Of a stretch of 64,000 nt of DNA, positions 25,484 through 33,250 are shown piece after piece. The first letter of the stretch is position 1. The number at the start of each line of letters is the position of its first letter. The stretch spans positions 222,304-286,303 of the forward strand of contig NZ_JALPTH010000007.1 in assembly GCF_023218175.1 (NCBI RefSeq), read 5' to 3'. Below the pieces are notes generated by a model that had not been told where the DNA came from, searched no databases, and saw nothing but the letters and a program-made list of their open reading frames with translations. The DNA is from Streptomyces lichenis. GTDB lineage: Bacteria; Actinomycetota; Actinomycetes; Streptomycetales; Streptomycetaceae. The position numbers and the translations under genes were made by a program.

Positions 25484-25914
25484 CCACCGTCCCCGACGAC
25501 ACCGCCCCCGACGAGACCTTCGGCCTGGAGGTCACCACCGGCGAGGAGCGGGACGTGCGTGTCCAGGTCCGCGGCGACCTCGACCACGAGACCGCCGAGG
25601 AGCTGCTGGAGGCTGCCCGCGCCCACCTCCGGTCCGACCGGCCGCCGCGCCACCTCCACCTGGACTGCGCACGGCTCACCCTGTGCGACTCCATGGGACT
25701 GGCCGCGCTGCTGCTGATCCACCGCCACGCGCTGGCCGCCGGGACCCGGCTGCACCTGGACAACCGTCCCGGCATGCTGGAGCACCTGCTGGAACTGACC
25801 GGCACCCTCGACCACTTCGCCCAGGCCGAGAAGGGCGGGGACGACCGCCCGGCGCACGAGGATCCGCCCCCGCACAGCGCCGCCGGGTCCCCGCCGCCGG
25901 CCCACCCCGGATGA
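25480..25914 (+). CDS. STAS-domain anti-anti-sigma factor
   Basis: A 144-residue RsbV/SpoIIAA-like protein. The STAS fold spans about 15-115: VRVQVRGDLDHETAEELLEA, then LDCARLTLCDSMGLAALLLI, where the Ser in DSMGL is the expected phosphorylation site. A Pro/His-rich tail of about 25 residues follows. In the unphosphorylated state such proteins capture an RsbW-like kinase and free its sigma factor. ATG 25480 overlaps the stop of the B12 protein by four bases, indicating coupled synthesis and likely physical association. Confidence 0.93.
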   Translation: MTTVPDDTAPDETFGLEVTTGEERDVRVQVRGDLDHETAEELLEAARAHLRSDRPPRHLHLDCARLTLCDSMGLAALLLIHRHALAAGTRLHLDNRPGMLEHLLELTGTLDHFAQAEKGGDDRPAHEDPPPHSAAGSPPPAHPG

Positions 25915-26112
25915 CCGGCCGACCCCGGGCACCCCTGGCCCGCAGCCGTCCCGCCGCCGAGGCGAATCGCTTCTGCGGCCCGCCGGAGGCTCGGGGCCCC
26001 GACGGGCGTCGAAGGCCGCCGGGCGCACCCCCGGACCGGCCCGGACCCGGTCCGCGCACCCCGGCGACCGCCCCCGTCGGCGACCGCCCTTCGCACCGCC
26101 GGGGCGAGCTGC

Positions 26113-26118
26113 GACAAT
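26113..26118 (+). promoter_or_regulatory. -10-like box close to the start codon (GACAAT)
   Basis: GACAAT differs from the TANNNT consensus only in the first base and ends six bases before ATG 26125, which has no Shine-Dalgarno sequence. A separate leaderless promoter inside the module is possible. Confidence 0.35.
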
Positions 26119-26124
26119 GCCACG

Positions 26125-26502
26125 ATGAGCGATGAACCCGAAGTGACCACGACACTGGTCGAGGACGTCCGGGTGGTGCGGGTCAGCGGCGAGTTCGACC
26201 CCGACGAGGCCGCCACCCTGACGGAGGCGCTGGCCGTGCCCTCCGGTGGGGCGGCCCTCGGCCTGGTGGTGGACCTGGCTCATGTCGCGTTCGCCGACTC
26301 CTCCTTCCTGCACGCCCTGATCGACGCCCGGCTGCGCCACCGCGACGCCCGGGTGCCGCTGGTCCTGGCCGCCCCCGGCCCGCTGGTGGTGCGCCTGCTG
26401 GAGCTGACCGACACCGCACGCGTCTTCACCATCACGCCCACCGTCGAGGCCGCCGTGGAGGCGGTCCGCGGGGCCCGCGCCGACGGCCGTTCGCTCCGGT
26501 GA
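26125..26502 (+). CDS. Second STAS-domain protein
   Basis: A 125-residue STAS protein: VRVVRVSGEFDPDEAATLTE, then LVVDLAHVAFADSSFLHALI, with Ser residues at the usual phosphorylation position (DSS). It is more diverged from RsbV than the preceding STAS protein. It lies 210 bp downstream of it and 82 bp upstream of the kinase gene, on the same strand. It may be a second input antagonist for the kinase or a regulator of a different sigma factor. A -10-like box just before its ATG hints at separate expression. Confidence 0.9.
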   Translation: MSDEPEVTTTLVEDVRVVRVSGEFDPDEAATLTEALAVPSGGAALGLVVDLAHVAFADSSFLHALIDARLRHRDARVPLVLAAPGPLVVRLLELTDTARVFTITPTVEAAVEAVRGARADGRSLR

Positions 26503-26584
26503 CGGCGGACACGGCGTACCCGGCGCCCGCGCGGGCAGCCGCAGAGAGAGCACCACGGGCGCGCCGACCGCGCAGGAGGGACGC

Positions 26585-26998
26585 ATGACGACGCAACGGA
26601 CGGTCACCGACCGCGACCACCGACCCGCCACCGCGGGCGCCGCCCGGGACCAGGTACGCCGGCTGCTCGGCGGCGCGGCGTCGCCGCTGCCGGCCGCCGT
26701 GGTCAACGACGTCCTGCTGGTCACCTCCGAACTGGTCACCAACGCCCTGCGGCACGGCGGAGGGCTCACCGCCTTCGGTGCCGTCCTCGGCGACGGCACC
26801 ATCACCCTCAGTGTCAGCGACCGCACCTCCACCCCTCCGCGCACGGACACCGCGGGGACGGTCACCACCCCGGGCGGCTTCGGCTGGCCCCTGGTGCGGC
26901 GGCTGAGCCGGACGGTCGCCGTCCGGACCACGCCCACCGGCAAGACCATCGAGGCGGTCGTCTCCCTGTCCCCCCTGGGGCAGGCGCCGGGGGCCTGA
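26585..26998 (+). CDS. RsbW-like ATP-binding anti-sigma/serine kinase
   Basis: A 137-residue GHKL ATPase of the anti-sigma type. The N box is SELVTNALRHGGG; the G1-like region is VSDRTSTPP and the G2-like region is GGFGWPLVRRLS. The family binds a sigma factor and phosphorylates a STAS partner. No sigma gene is adjacent, so the target lies outside the window or is a remote SigB/SigF-like factor. ATG 26585 follows GAGGGACGC. It completes a phosphatase, B12 sensor, STAS, STAS, kinase order. Confidence 0.92.
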   Translation: MTTQRTVTDRDHRPATAGAARDQVRRLLGGAASPLPAAVVNDVLLVTSELVTNALRHGGGLTAFGAVLGDGTITLSVSDRTSTPPRTDTAGTVTTPGGFGWPLVRRLSRTVAVRTTPTGKTIEAVVSLSPLGQAPGA

Positions 26999-27024
26999 CG
27001 CCTTCCCCCGGCCCCCCGCCGGTG

Positions 27025-27657
27025 TCAGCCGGCGGCGGGCGGGTCGAGGGCGCCGTGCGGCAGGCCGAGGGCCTGCTCGGCGGTGGTCACGGCCATCCGG
27101 GCGACCACCGCCGGGAGTTCGGGCATACCGGCGTTGGCGCTCAGGCCGTCGAGCACCACCAGGATCTGCGTGGCCGCGATGACCGGGTCGCCGGCGCGGA
27201 AGTCGCCGCTCCCGGTGCCCGTGCGGACCAGGTCGGCCAGCCGGCCGCGCCAGGCCGCCTCCTGGGCGGCCACCCGCTCGCCCAGGACCGGGCGGTAGCG
27301 GCCGAGATGGCGGGCGTTGATCCAGAGCAGGCTCACGGCGTCGTACGCGGGGCCGGAGGTCCGCGCCAGGAAGGCGGCCAGGTGCTCCGGCGGCGAGGCC
27401 CCGGAGCGGTCGGCCGGCAGCAGGGTGTCCAGCTCGCCGCCGGCCGCGCTGCCGAACGCCTCCGCCACCAGGTTCTCGGCGGACGGGAAGTAGTGGCTGA
27501 TCAGCCCGGGGCGGACGCCGAGCTCCTCGGCGATCCTGCGCAGGGTGACGCACTCCAGGCCCTCGGCCAGGGCCACGGCGGCGGAGGCGGCGACGATCTC
27601 GGCCCGCCGGTCCTCCGGCGACTTGCGGATCCGCTTCCTCGGGGCGCTTGACGGCAT
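27025..27657 (-). CDS. TetR-family regulator (BetI-like)
   Basis: A 210-residue TetR regulator. The HTH occupies about 12-60 (RRAEIVAASAAVALAEGLEC, then RRIAEELGVRPGLISHYF), and the ligand-binding domain with a BetI-like pattern follows (LLWINARHL near 105). The ligand is unknown. The ATG at 27657 is preceded by a TAGCAT -10-like box at seven bases, so the mRNA is probably leaderless. The gene converges on the anti-sigma kinase gene and lies just downstream of the CDF exporter on the same strand; any regulatory link to it is unproven. Confidence 0.9.
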   Translation of the reverse strand: MPSSAPRKRIRKSPEDRRAEIVAASAAVALAEGLECVTLRRIAEELGVRPGLISHYFPSAENLVAEAFGSAAGGELDTLLPADRSGASPPEHLAAFLARTSGPAYDAVSLLWINARHLGRYRPVLGERVAAQEAAWRGRLADLVRTGTGSGDFRAGDPVIAATQILVVLDGLSANAGMPELPAVVARMAVTTAEQALGLPHGALDPPAAG

Positions 27658-27664
27658 CCCCGTA

Positions 27665-27670
27665 TGCTAT
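27665..27670 (-). promoter_or_regulatory. Leaderless-type -10 box (TAGCAT)
   Basis: On the minus strand TAGCAT ends seven bases before the ATG at 27657. No Shine-Dalgarno sequence is present. Confidence 0.45.
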
Positions 27671-27727
27671 TGGGCGCGTGACCAACAGGCAAGGCGCCCG
27701 GTCGGCGGCCCATCCGGCCCGGGCCGC

Positions 27728-28801
27728 TCAGCCCCGGCCCTGGTGGTGGGCCAACGCCCCGTGCGGGTCCTCGTCCCCGTCCTCCGGTGCGTGATCGGTG
27801 TGCACGGTGACGGCCGCCAGCCGCGGTACGGAGTGCAGCAGCGCGTGCTCGGCCCGTACCGCCAGCCGGTGCGCCGCCACCACGGTCAGCCGGCCGTCCA
27901 CCACGATCTCCGCCTCGGCCCGCAGGGTGTGCCCGGTCCACCGCATCCGCAGCCGCCCCACGCCCCGGACCCCGTCCACCGCCGCCAGGGTCCGCCGGGC
28001 GGTGGCGACCAGTTCCGGGTCGACGCCGTCCATCAGCCGCCGCAGCACCTCCCGGGCCGCGTCCCGCAGCACCAGCGCGATCGCGGCCGTGATCAGCAGC
28101 CCGACCAGCGGGTCGGCCTGCCGCCAGCCCAGCGCCGAGCCGCCCGCGCCCAGCAGCACCGCCAGCGAGGTGAAGCCGTCGGTGCGGGCGTGCAGCCCGT
28201 CGGCGACCAGCGCGGCCGAGCCGATCCGCCGGCCGGTGCGGATGCGGTAGCGCGCCACCCACTCGTTGCCCGCGAAGCCGACCAGCGCGGCGGCCGCCAC
28301 CGCGCCGAGGTGGTCCACCTCCCGGGGGTCCAGCAGCCGGGCGACCGCCTCGTACCCGGCCAGCGCCGCCGAGGCCGCGATCACCGCCACGATCACCACA
28401 CCCGCCAGGTCCTCGGCCCGCCCGTAGCCGTAGGTGTAGCGCTGGTTGGCCGCCCGCCTGCCCAGCAGGAAGGCGATCGCCAGCGGTACGGCGGTCAGCG
28501 CGTCGGCCGCGTTGTGCACCGTGTCGCCGAGCAGCGCCACCGAACCCGACACGGCGACCACCGCCGCCTGCGCCACGGCCGTCGCCCCCAGCACGGCCAC
28601 CGACAGCCAGAGCGTCCGCAGACCCTCCCGGGAGCCCTCCAGGGCGCCGTCCACCTTGTCGGCCGGCTCATGGCCGTGCGGTACGGCGAGATGCGCCAAC
28701 CGGTGGCGCAGCCGCGCCCACCGCCCGTGCCGGGACCGGTGGTGCGCCGCATGCGGGGACGGGCCGTGGGAGTGCGCCTCGGGTGCCTGATGCTCCGCCA
28801 T
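27728..28801 (-). CDS. Cation diffusion facilitator (CDF) metal exporter
   Basis: A 357-residue membrane protein that should export a divalent metal such as zinc, iron, cobalt or manganese by proton antiport. The N-terminus is His-rich (HSHGPSPHAAHHRSRHG). Six helices follow, with metal-site patterns LLGDTVHNAAD in helix 2 and ADGLHARTD in helix 5. The cytoplasmic C-terminal domain (about 265-340) contains LRAEAEIVVDGRLTV. The start is either ATG 28801, with GGTGA five bases upstream, or ATG 28813 four codons earlier. The metal cannot be assigned from sequence. Confidence 0.92.
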   Translation of the reverse strand: MAEHQAPEAHSHGPSPHAAHHRSRHGRWARLRHRLAHLAVPHGHEPADKVDGALEGSREGLRTLWLSVAVLGATAVAQAAVVAVSGSVALLGDTVHNAADALTAVPLAIAFLLGRRAANQRYTYGYGRAEDLAGVVIVAVIAASAALAGYEAVARLLDPREVDHLGAVAAAALVGFAGNEWVARYRIRTGRRIGSAALVADGLHARTDGFTSLAVLLGAGGSALGWRQADPLVGLLITAAIALVLRDAAREVLRRLMDGVDPELVATARRTLAAVDGVRGVGRLRMRWTGHTLRAEAEIVVDGRLTVVAAHRLAVRAEHALLHSVPRLAAVTVHTDHAPEDGDEDPHGALAHHQGRG

Positions 28802-28939
28802 GGGAGTCACCATGGCACGCCGAACCCGCTGCGGCCACCGCCGAGTTACCGCTGGTCACCAGCTGCGACGCGCTCGCAGTCGAGGGCTGTGCGCCGGGCG
28901 CGGTGGCCGTGGTCGCCGGACGGTCCGTGCGGCGCCGGT

Positions 28940-29617
28940 TCAGCGCGCGGATGTCCCGGTCGGCGGCTCGGCGGCGAAGGCGGCACCGGCCACGGCGAAC
29001 AGCCGGGCACAGCGCCGCGCCATCTGCTCCGGCGACTGGCCGGGGTGCTTGACCCACCAGCGGACCAGCGCGGTGACCAGCCCCCGCCAGGCGTACATCA
29101 GCGCGTCGGCGTCCAGCGGGTCGACGGCTCCGTCCTCGTCCAGCAGGTCCGCGGTGCCCAGGGCGGCGAGCCGGTCGATCTCCGCGCGGTACCGCCCGGC
29201 GCGGCGGGCCGGCTCCCCGTCGGCCGGCAGCGAGGGGTCGTAGAGCACGAACCAGCCCTCGCGCCGCCCCTCCAGGGCGGTGAACAGCGCGTGCAGCACC
29301 CGCAGCGGGGTGCCCGGGTCGCGGCCCCCGCCGTCCGCCATGGCGGCGCGCACGGCGTCCAGCACCCGGTCGCCGACCGGAGTGAGGCAGGCCAGGTAGA
29401 GGTCCTGCTTGGCGCCGAAATACTGGTGCAGCAGCGTCTTGGTGACGCCCACCCGGTCCGCCACCGCGGTGAGCGAGGCGGCGTGGTAGCCGCGCCGGCC
29501 GAACTCTTCGGTGGCGGCGTCCAGGATCTGCCGCTCCCGCACGGCTCGGGGAACGCCCTTGGTACCGACCCGGGGAGCGCTTCCGGTGCCGGCCGTCCGT
29601 GCGGAGGGTCTGGTCAT
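28940..29617 (-). CDS. TetR-family regulator divergent from the FAD oxidase
   Basis: A 225-residue TetR regulator. The HTH is at about 27-75 (RQILDAATEEFGRRGYHAAS, then VADRVGVTKTLLHQYFGAK), with a typical C-terminal ligand domain. ATG 29617 is the first methionine after the operator-rich spacer; the upstream reading frame has no signal for translation. It is transcribed away from the FAD-dependent oxidase gene, and the 84-bp spacer holds three TTACC-N4-GGTAA-like palindromes. Repression of itself and of the oxidase through these sites is a well-supported inference. Confidence 0.92.
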   Translation of the reverse strand: MTRPSARTAGTGSAPRVGTKGVPRAVRERQILDAATEEFGRRGYHAASLTAVADRVGVTKTLLHQYFGAKQDLYLACLTPVGDRVLDAVRAAMADGGGRDPGTPLRVLHALFTALEGRREGWFVLYDPSLPADGEPARRAGRYRAEIDRLAALGTADLLDEDGAVDPLDADALMYAWRGLVTALVRWWVKHPGQSPEQMARRCARLFAVAGAAFAAEPPTGTSAR

Positions 29618-29627
29618 GGATGCGAAT

Positions 29628-29672
29628 TTACCATACGGTAATTTGCCATCCAGTAACTTACCGTCGGGTAAG
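29628..29672. promoter_or_regulatory. Three tandem TetR-type operator palindromes
   Basis: Three 14-bp sites in a row: TTACC-ATAC-GGTAA (29628-29641), TTGCC-ATCC-AGTAA (29643-29656) and TTACC-GTCG-GGTAA (29658-29671, extended by C and G to 29657-29672). The starts are exactly 15 bp apart. The spacer is AT-rich against a very GC-rich background, and lies between the divergent TetR and FAD-oxidase genes. Confidence 0.85.
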
Positions 29673-29701
29673 TTCAGCTTTCCCCATCGAGAGCAGGCAC
29701 C

Positions 29702-31321
29702 ATGAGCGACACGCACAGCCCGGGTCTCCACCCCTCCCGCCCCCGCTCCTGGTGGGGGTGGGGCTGGGCCGACGACCACCCCGACGACGCCGAGTGCGCC
29801 GCGCTCGGCGCCCTGCTGCCCGGCACTCTGGCCAAGCCGCTGCCGGTGCCCCGGGTGGCCGACCTGCGGATCGGTCCGCCCGCCGTCCGGCCCCCGGCGA
29901 GCCTCGCCCGGCTGGTGACCGAGGACCCGGCGGAGCGCGCCGCCCACGCCATGGGCAAGGCCTACCGGGACGTCATCCGCGCGCTGCGGGGCCGCCCCGG
30001 GCGCCTGCCGGACCTGGTCGCCCGCCCGGCCCGGGACCAGGACGTGGCCGATCTGCTCGACTGGGCCGGCGGCCGGGGCGTGGCCGTGGTCCCGTACGGC
30101 GGCGGCTCCTCGGTCACCGGGGGAGTGGAGTACCGGGGCGACGCCCACCGCGCCGTACTGAGCCTGGACCTGACCGGGCTGGACCGCGTGCTGGAGGTGG
30201 ACACCGCGGGCCGCGCGGCCAGGATCCAGGCCGGGATCCTCGGCCCGGCCCTGGAGGCCGGACTGCGGCCGCACGGCCTGACGCTGCGCCACTTCCCGCA
30301 GAGCTTCGCGTTCTCCACCCTGGGCGGCTGGCTCGCCACCCGCGCGGGCGGCCACTACGCCACCGGCCGTACGCGTATCGACGACTTCGTCCAGTCCCTG
30401 CGGGTGGTCACCCCGGCCGGGACCGCCGAGTCCTGGCGGCTGCCCGCCTCCGGCGCCGGGCCGTCGCCGGACCGCCTCTTCCTGGGCTCGGAGGGGGCGC
30501 TCGGGGTCATCACCGAGGCGTGGATGCGGCTGGCGGAGCGGCCCCGCCACAGGGCGTCCGCCGCCGTGTCCTTCCGCCGGTTCGCCGACGGCCTTGAGGC
30601 GGTGCGGGCCGTTGCCCAGTCCGACCTCGCCCCCGCCAACTGCCGCCTGCTGGACGCCGGGGAGGCCGCGCTCTCCGGTGCGGCCCGCGACGGTGCGGCC
30701 GTCCTGGTGCTGGGCTTCGAGTCGGCCACCGGCCCGGTCGAGGCCCGGCTGGCCGCGGCGGTGGAGCTGGCCCGGGAGCACCACGGCGTCCCCGCCGAGG
30801 ACTCCCGGGGTCCCGGCGGCCCCGGCGGTGACGGCCCGGACGCGGTCGGCGCCTGGCGGTCCGCCTTCCTGCGGATGCCCTACCTCCGTGACGGCCTGGC
30901 CCGGATGGGCGCGGTGGTGGAGACGTTCGAGACCGCCGCCACCTGGGACCGGCTGCCCGGCCTCGTGGAGGACGTGCGCGCCGCCACCGCCGCGGCCGCG
31001 CGGGAGGCGACCGGGCACCCCGCCACCGTCAACTGCCGCCTCACCCACGTCTACCCGGACGGCGCCGCGCCCTACTTCACCGTGCTGGCGGCCGGTCGGC
31101 CCGGCGAGGAGGTCGCCGTCTGGGACCACATCAAGTCCGCCGCGACCGAGACCCTGCACCGCCACCGCGCCACCGTCACCCACCACCACGCGGTCGGCCG
31201 CGACCACCGGCCGGGCTACGACCGCCAGCGCCCCGAACCCTTCGCCCTGGCCCTGCGCGCCGCCAAGGACGCCCTCGACCCGCACGGCATCCTCAACCCA
31301 GGCGTCCTGGTCGGCCCCTGA
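29702..31321 (+). CDS. FAD-linked oxidoreductase, alkyl-DHAP synthase-like
   Basis: A 539-residue flavoprotein of the FAD_binding_4/FAD-oxidase C family. The FAD domain (about 100-280) contains VPYGGGSSVTGGV and FSTLGGWLATRAGGHYATG. The C-terminal domain carries HHHAVGRDHRPGY, the active-site His motif of alkyldihydroxyacetonephosphate synthase. NPGVLVGP ends the protein. By family it could make an ether-lipid precursor or oxidise a hydroxy acid; the substrate is unknown. ATG 29702 follows the three-operator spacer, and control by the divergent TetR protein is likely. Confidence 0.9.
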   Translation: MSDTHSPGLHPSRPRSWWGWGWADDHPDDAECAALGALLPGTLAKPLPVPRVADLRIGPPAVRPPASLARLVTEDPAERAAHAMGKAYRDVIRALRGRPGRLPDLVARPARDQDVADLLDWAGGRGVAVVPYGGGSSVTGGVEYRGDAHRAVLSLDLTGLDRVLEVDTAGRAARIQAGILGPALEAGLRPHGLTLRHFPQSFAFSTLGGWLATRAGGHYATGRTRIDDFVQSLRVVTPAGTAESWRLPASGAGPSPDRLFLGSEGALGVITEAWMRLAERPRHRASAAVSFRRFADGLEAVRAVAQSDLAPANCRLLDAGEAALSGAARDGAAVLVLGFESATGPVEARLAAAVELAREHHGVPAEDSRGPGGPGGDGPDAVGAWRSAFLRMPYLRDGLARMGAVVETFETAATWDRLPGLVEDVRAATAAAAREATGHPATVNCRLTHVYPDGAAPYFTVLAAGRPGEEVAVWDHIKSAATETLHRHRATVTHHHAVGRDHRPGYDRQRPEPFALALRAAKDALDPHGILNPGVLVGP

Positions 31322-31343
31322 GCCCGCCACCGGATCGGCGGGC
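31322..31343 (+). terminator. Short hairpin after the FAD oxidase
   Basis: GCCCGCC and GGCGGGC form a 7-bp stem with an 8-base loop right after the stop codon. It overlaps the region just upstream of the next gene's -10 box. Confidence 0.4.
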
Positions 31344-31348
31344 GCTGT

Positions 31349-31354
31349 TAGCCT
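31349..31354 (+). promoter_or_regulatory. Leaderless-type -10 box (TAGCCT)
   Basis: TAGCCT ends seven bases before ATG 31362; no Shine-Dalgarno sequence is present. Confidence 0.5.
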
Positions 31355-31361
31355 GCCGTCC

Positions 31362-32618
31362 ATGATCAAGGGGGGTCTGGCGGGCAGCGGAATACGCCGC
31401 GTGGCGGGGGACAGCGGGCCGGAACGCGTGCTGATCGCCGCCAGTTTCACCAACCGCGTGGGCAACGGCCTGTTCAACGCGGCCTCGGCGCTCTACTTCA
31501 CCCTGATCGTGGGCCTGCCCGCCGCGCAGGTCGGCGCCGCGCTCACCATCGCCGGAGTGATCGGCCTGGGCGCGGGGATACCGGGCGGGCATCTCGCCGA
31601 CCGGCGGGGCGCGCGCCCGGTCATGATGGCGGCCCTCGCGGTCCAGGCGGTGTCGATGGCGGCCCTCGTCCTCGTCGAGAGCTGGGCCGCGCTCACGGTC
31701 GTCGCGACGGCCGGCCAGCTCGCCGCGGCGGTCGCCGGGGCGGCCTGGGGCGCGCTGGTCGTCCGGGTCGGGGGTGAACGCCCGGCCCGGTTCCGGGCGA
31801 AGCTGCGGACGTTCGTCAACCTGGGCGTCATCCTGGGCACGGTGGGCGCGGGGCTCGCGCTGGCCGCGGGCACCCGCGGCGCCTATGTCACGCTGATCCT
31901 CGGCAACGCGGCGAGCTTCGGCCTGTGCGCGGTGCTGCTGCTCCTGCTGCCCCGCTATCCGGTCCTGGCGGCGCCGCCGCGGCAGCAGCGCAGGCTCGCC
32001 TTCACGGACCGCCCGTTCCTGGTGTTCACCGCCCTGTACGGGGCCATGGGACTGCAGTACCCGGTGGTCTCGCTGCTCCTGCCGATCTGGATCTCCGAGC
32101 ACACCGAAGCGCCGCGCTGGACGGTGGCCGCGCTGTTCGCCGTCAACTCCCTCTTCTGTGTGCTGACGCAGACCAGGATCGGCTCGCGTATCGAGACCCC
32201 GCACGACGGCGGCCGGGCGTTCCGCACGGCGGGGCTGCTGTTCCTGGTCAGCTGCCCGACGATGGCGCTGGCGGCGTACGCCCCGGTCTGGGCCGCGGCC
32301 GGACTGGTCCTGGCGGCGGTCTTCGTCCACAGTCTGGGAGAGGTCTGGGAGTCCTCGGCGGGATTCGCCCTGGGCTTCGGTTTCGCCCCGGACCACGCCC
32401 AGGGCCAGTACCAGGGCCTTCTCGGGCTCGGCTTCAACGCGGGCCAGGCTCTCGCCCCCGCGATCCTCACCACGGTGGTGCTGGGGCTCGGCACGGCGGG
32501 CTGGCTGCTGCTGGCGTCGTTCTTCGCGGCACTGGGCGCCGCCGGTCCCGCTCTCGCCCGCTGGGGCGCGCGCACCCGGCCGGGGCCGAACGTCGTCGCG
32601 GACGACGTGGCGGGATGA
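31362..32618 (+). CDS. MFS transporter
   Basis: A 418-residue, 12-helix major facilitator protein, likely an efflux pump. ASFTNRVGNGLFNAASALYF is helix 1, and GGHLADRRGARPVMM is the motif A loop between helices 2 and 3. No substrate can be assigned. ATG 31362 is preceded by a TAGCCT -10 box at seven bases and a hairpin, so it has its own promoter although the FAD-oxidase gene ends only 40 bp upstream. It converges with a small membrane-protein gene 17 bp downstream. Confidence 0.9.
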   Translation: MIKGGLAGSGIRRVAGDSGPERVLIAASFTNRVGNGLFNAASALYFTLIVGLPAAQVGAALTIAGVIGLGAGIPGGHLADRRGARPVMMAALAVQAVSMAALVLVESWAALTVVATAGQLAAAVAGAAWGALVVRVGGERPARFRAKLRTFVNLGVILGTVGAGLALAAGTRGAYVTLILGNAASFGLCAVLLLLLPRYPVLAAPPRQQRRLAFTDRPFLVFTALYGAMGLQYPVVSLLLPIWISEHTEAPRWTVAALFAVNSLFCVLTQTRIGSRIETPHDGGRAFRTAGLLFLVSCPTMALAAYAPVWAAAGLVLAAVFVHSLGEVWESSAGFALGFGFAPDHAQGQYQGLLGLGFNAGQALAPAILTTVVLGLGTAGWLLLASFFAALGAAGPALARWGARTRPGPNVVADDVAG

Positions 32619-32635
32619 CCGGCGATCGTATCGGG

Positions 32636-32974
32636 TCATCCGGTGCCCGCCTCGGGCCGGGCCGGCGGGGCCAGCAGGGCCAGCCGGCGGTCGTGCACCC
32701 GGCTGAGCAGTAGCAGCGCGAGCGAGGCGCCCACCAGCGCGCAGCACCTGTCCCCCTGGGTGTCCCACTCGTCCCCCCGGGCGGCGAGGAAGGCGTCGGC
32801 GGCGTGCCCGCCGGTCACCGCGGCCGCCCACTCCAGCATCGGGAACCGCCGGCGCAGCACCACCAGCAGCGGCAGCCCGGCCGGCACCCACACCGTCTCC
32901 GGCAGCCAGGTCATCGGGTCCGCGGGGTGCCAGGCCGAGAGGACCACCGCGGCCACCGCCAGGGCGGCCGGCAC
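32636..32974 (-). CDS. Small membrane protein, possibly a truncated sensor-kinase N-terminus
   Basis: A 112-residue protein with a hydrophobic N-terminal helix, WLPETVWVPAGLPLLVVLRRRF, a third hydrophobic segment and VGASLALLLLSRVHDRR near the end. The layout resembles the membrane input part of some actinobacterial histidine kinases, but no kinase domain follows. GTG 32974 has GGAGG nine bases upstream. It could be an independent small membrane protein or a remnant; I cannot decide. Confidence 0.5.
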   Translation of the reverse strand: MPAALAVAAVVLSAWHPADPMTWLPETVWVPAGLPLLVVLRRRFPMLEWAAAVTGGHAADAFLAARGDEWDTQGDRCCALVGASLALLLLSRVHDRRLALLAPPARPEAGTG

Positions 32975-33250
32975 GGCGGGCAGCCTCCGCCGGGGTAGCG
33001 GGCCGGGGGCGGCCGCCGGGGACGGCGCGGCGGGGCGGAGGCGCGGGACGGCGAAGCCGGGCCTGGGGCACTCCTCGTCGGAGGGGCGCGGAAGCGGAGG
33101 CGACGGACCGGCATGGCATGTCCTGGCCCCTCATGGTGGTTCCACTCCGGCGCGGCGGCATGAGCACGCGCACTCATCCGGAGCGCCCTCGGCTCAACGG
33201 CCCCGTTGACGGCCCTGCCCCGCGACTGATCTACTCCCGCACTCGGGCGC

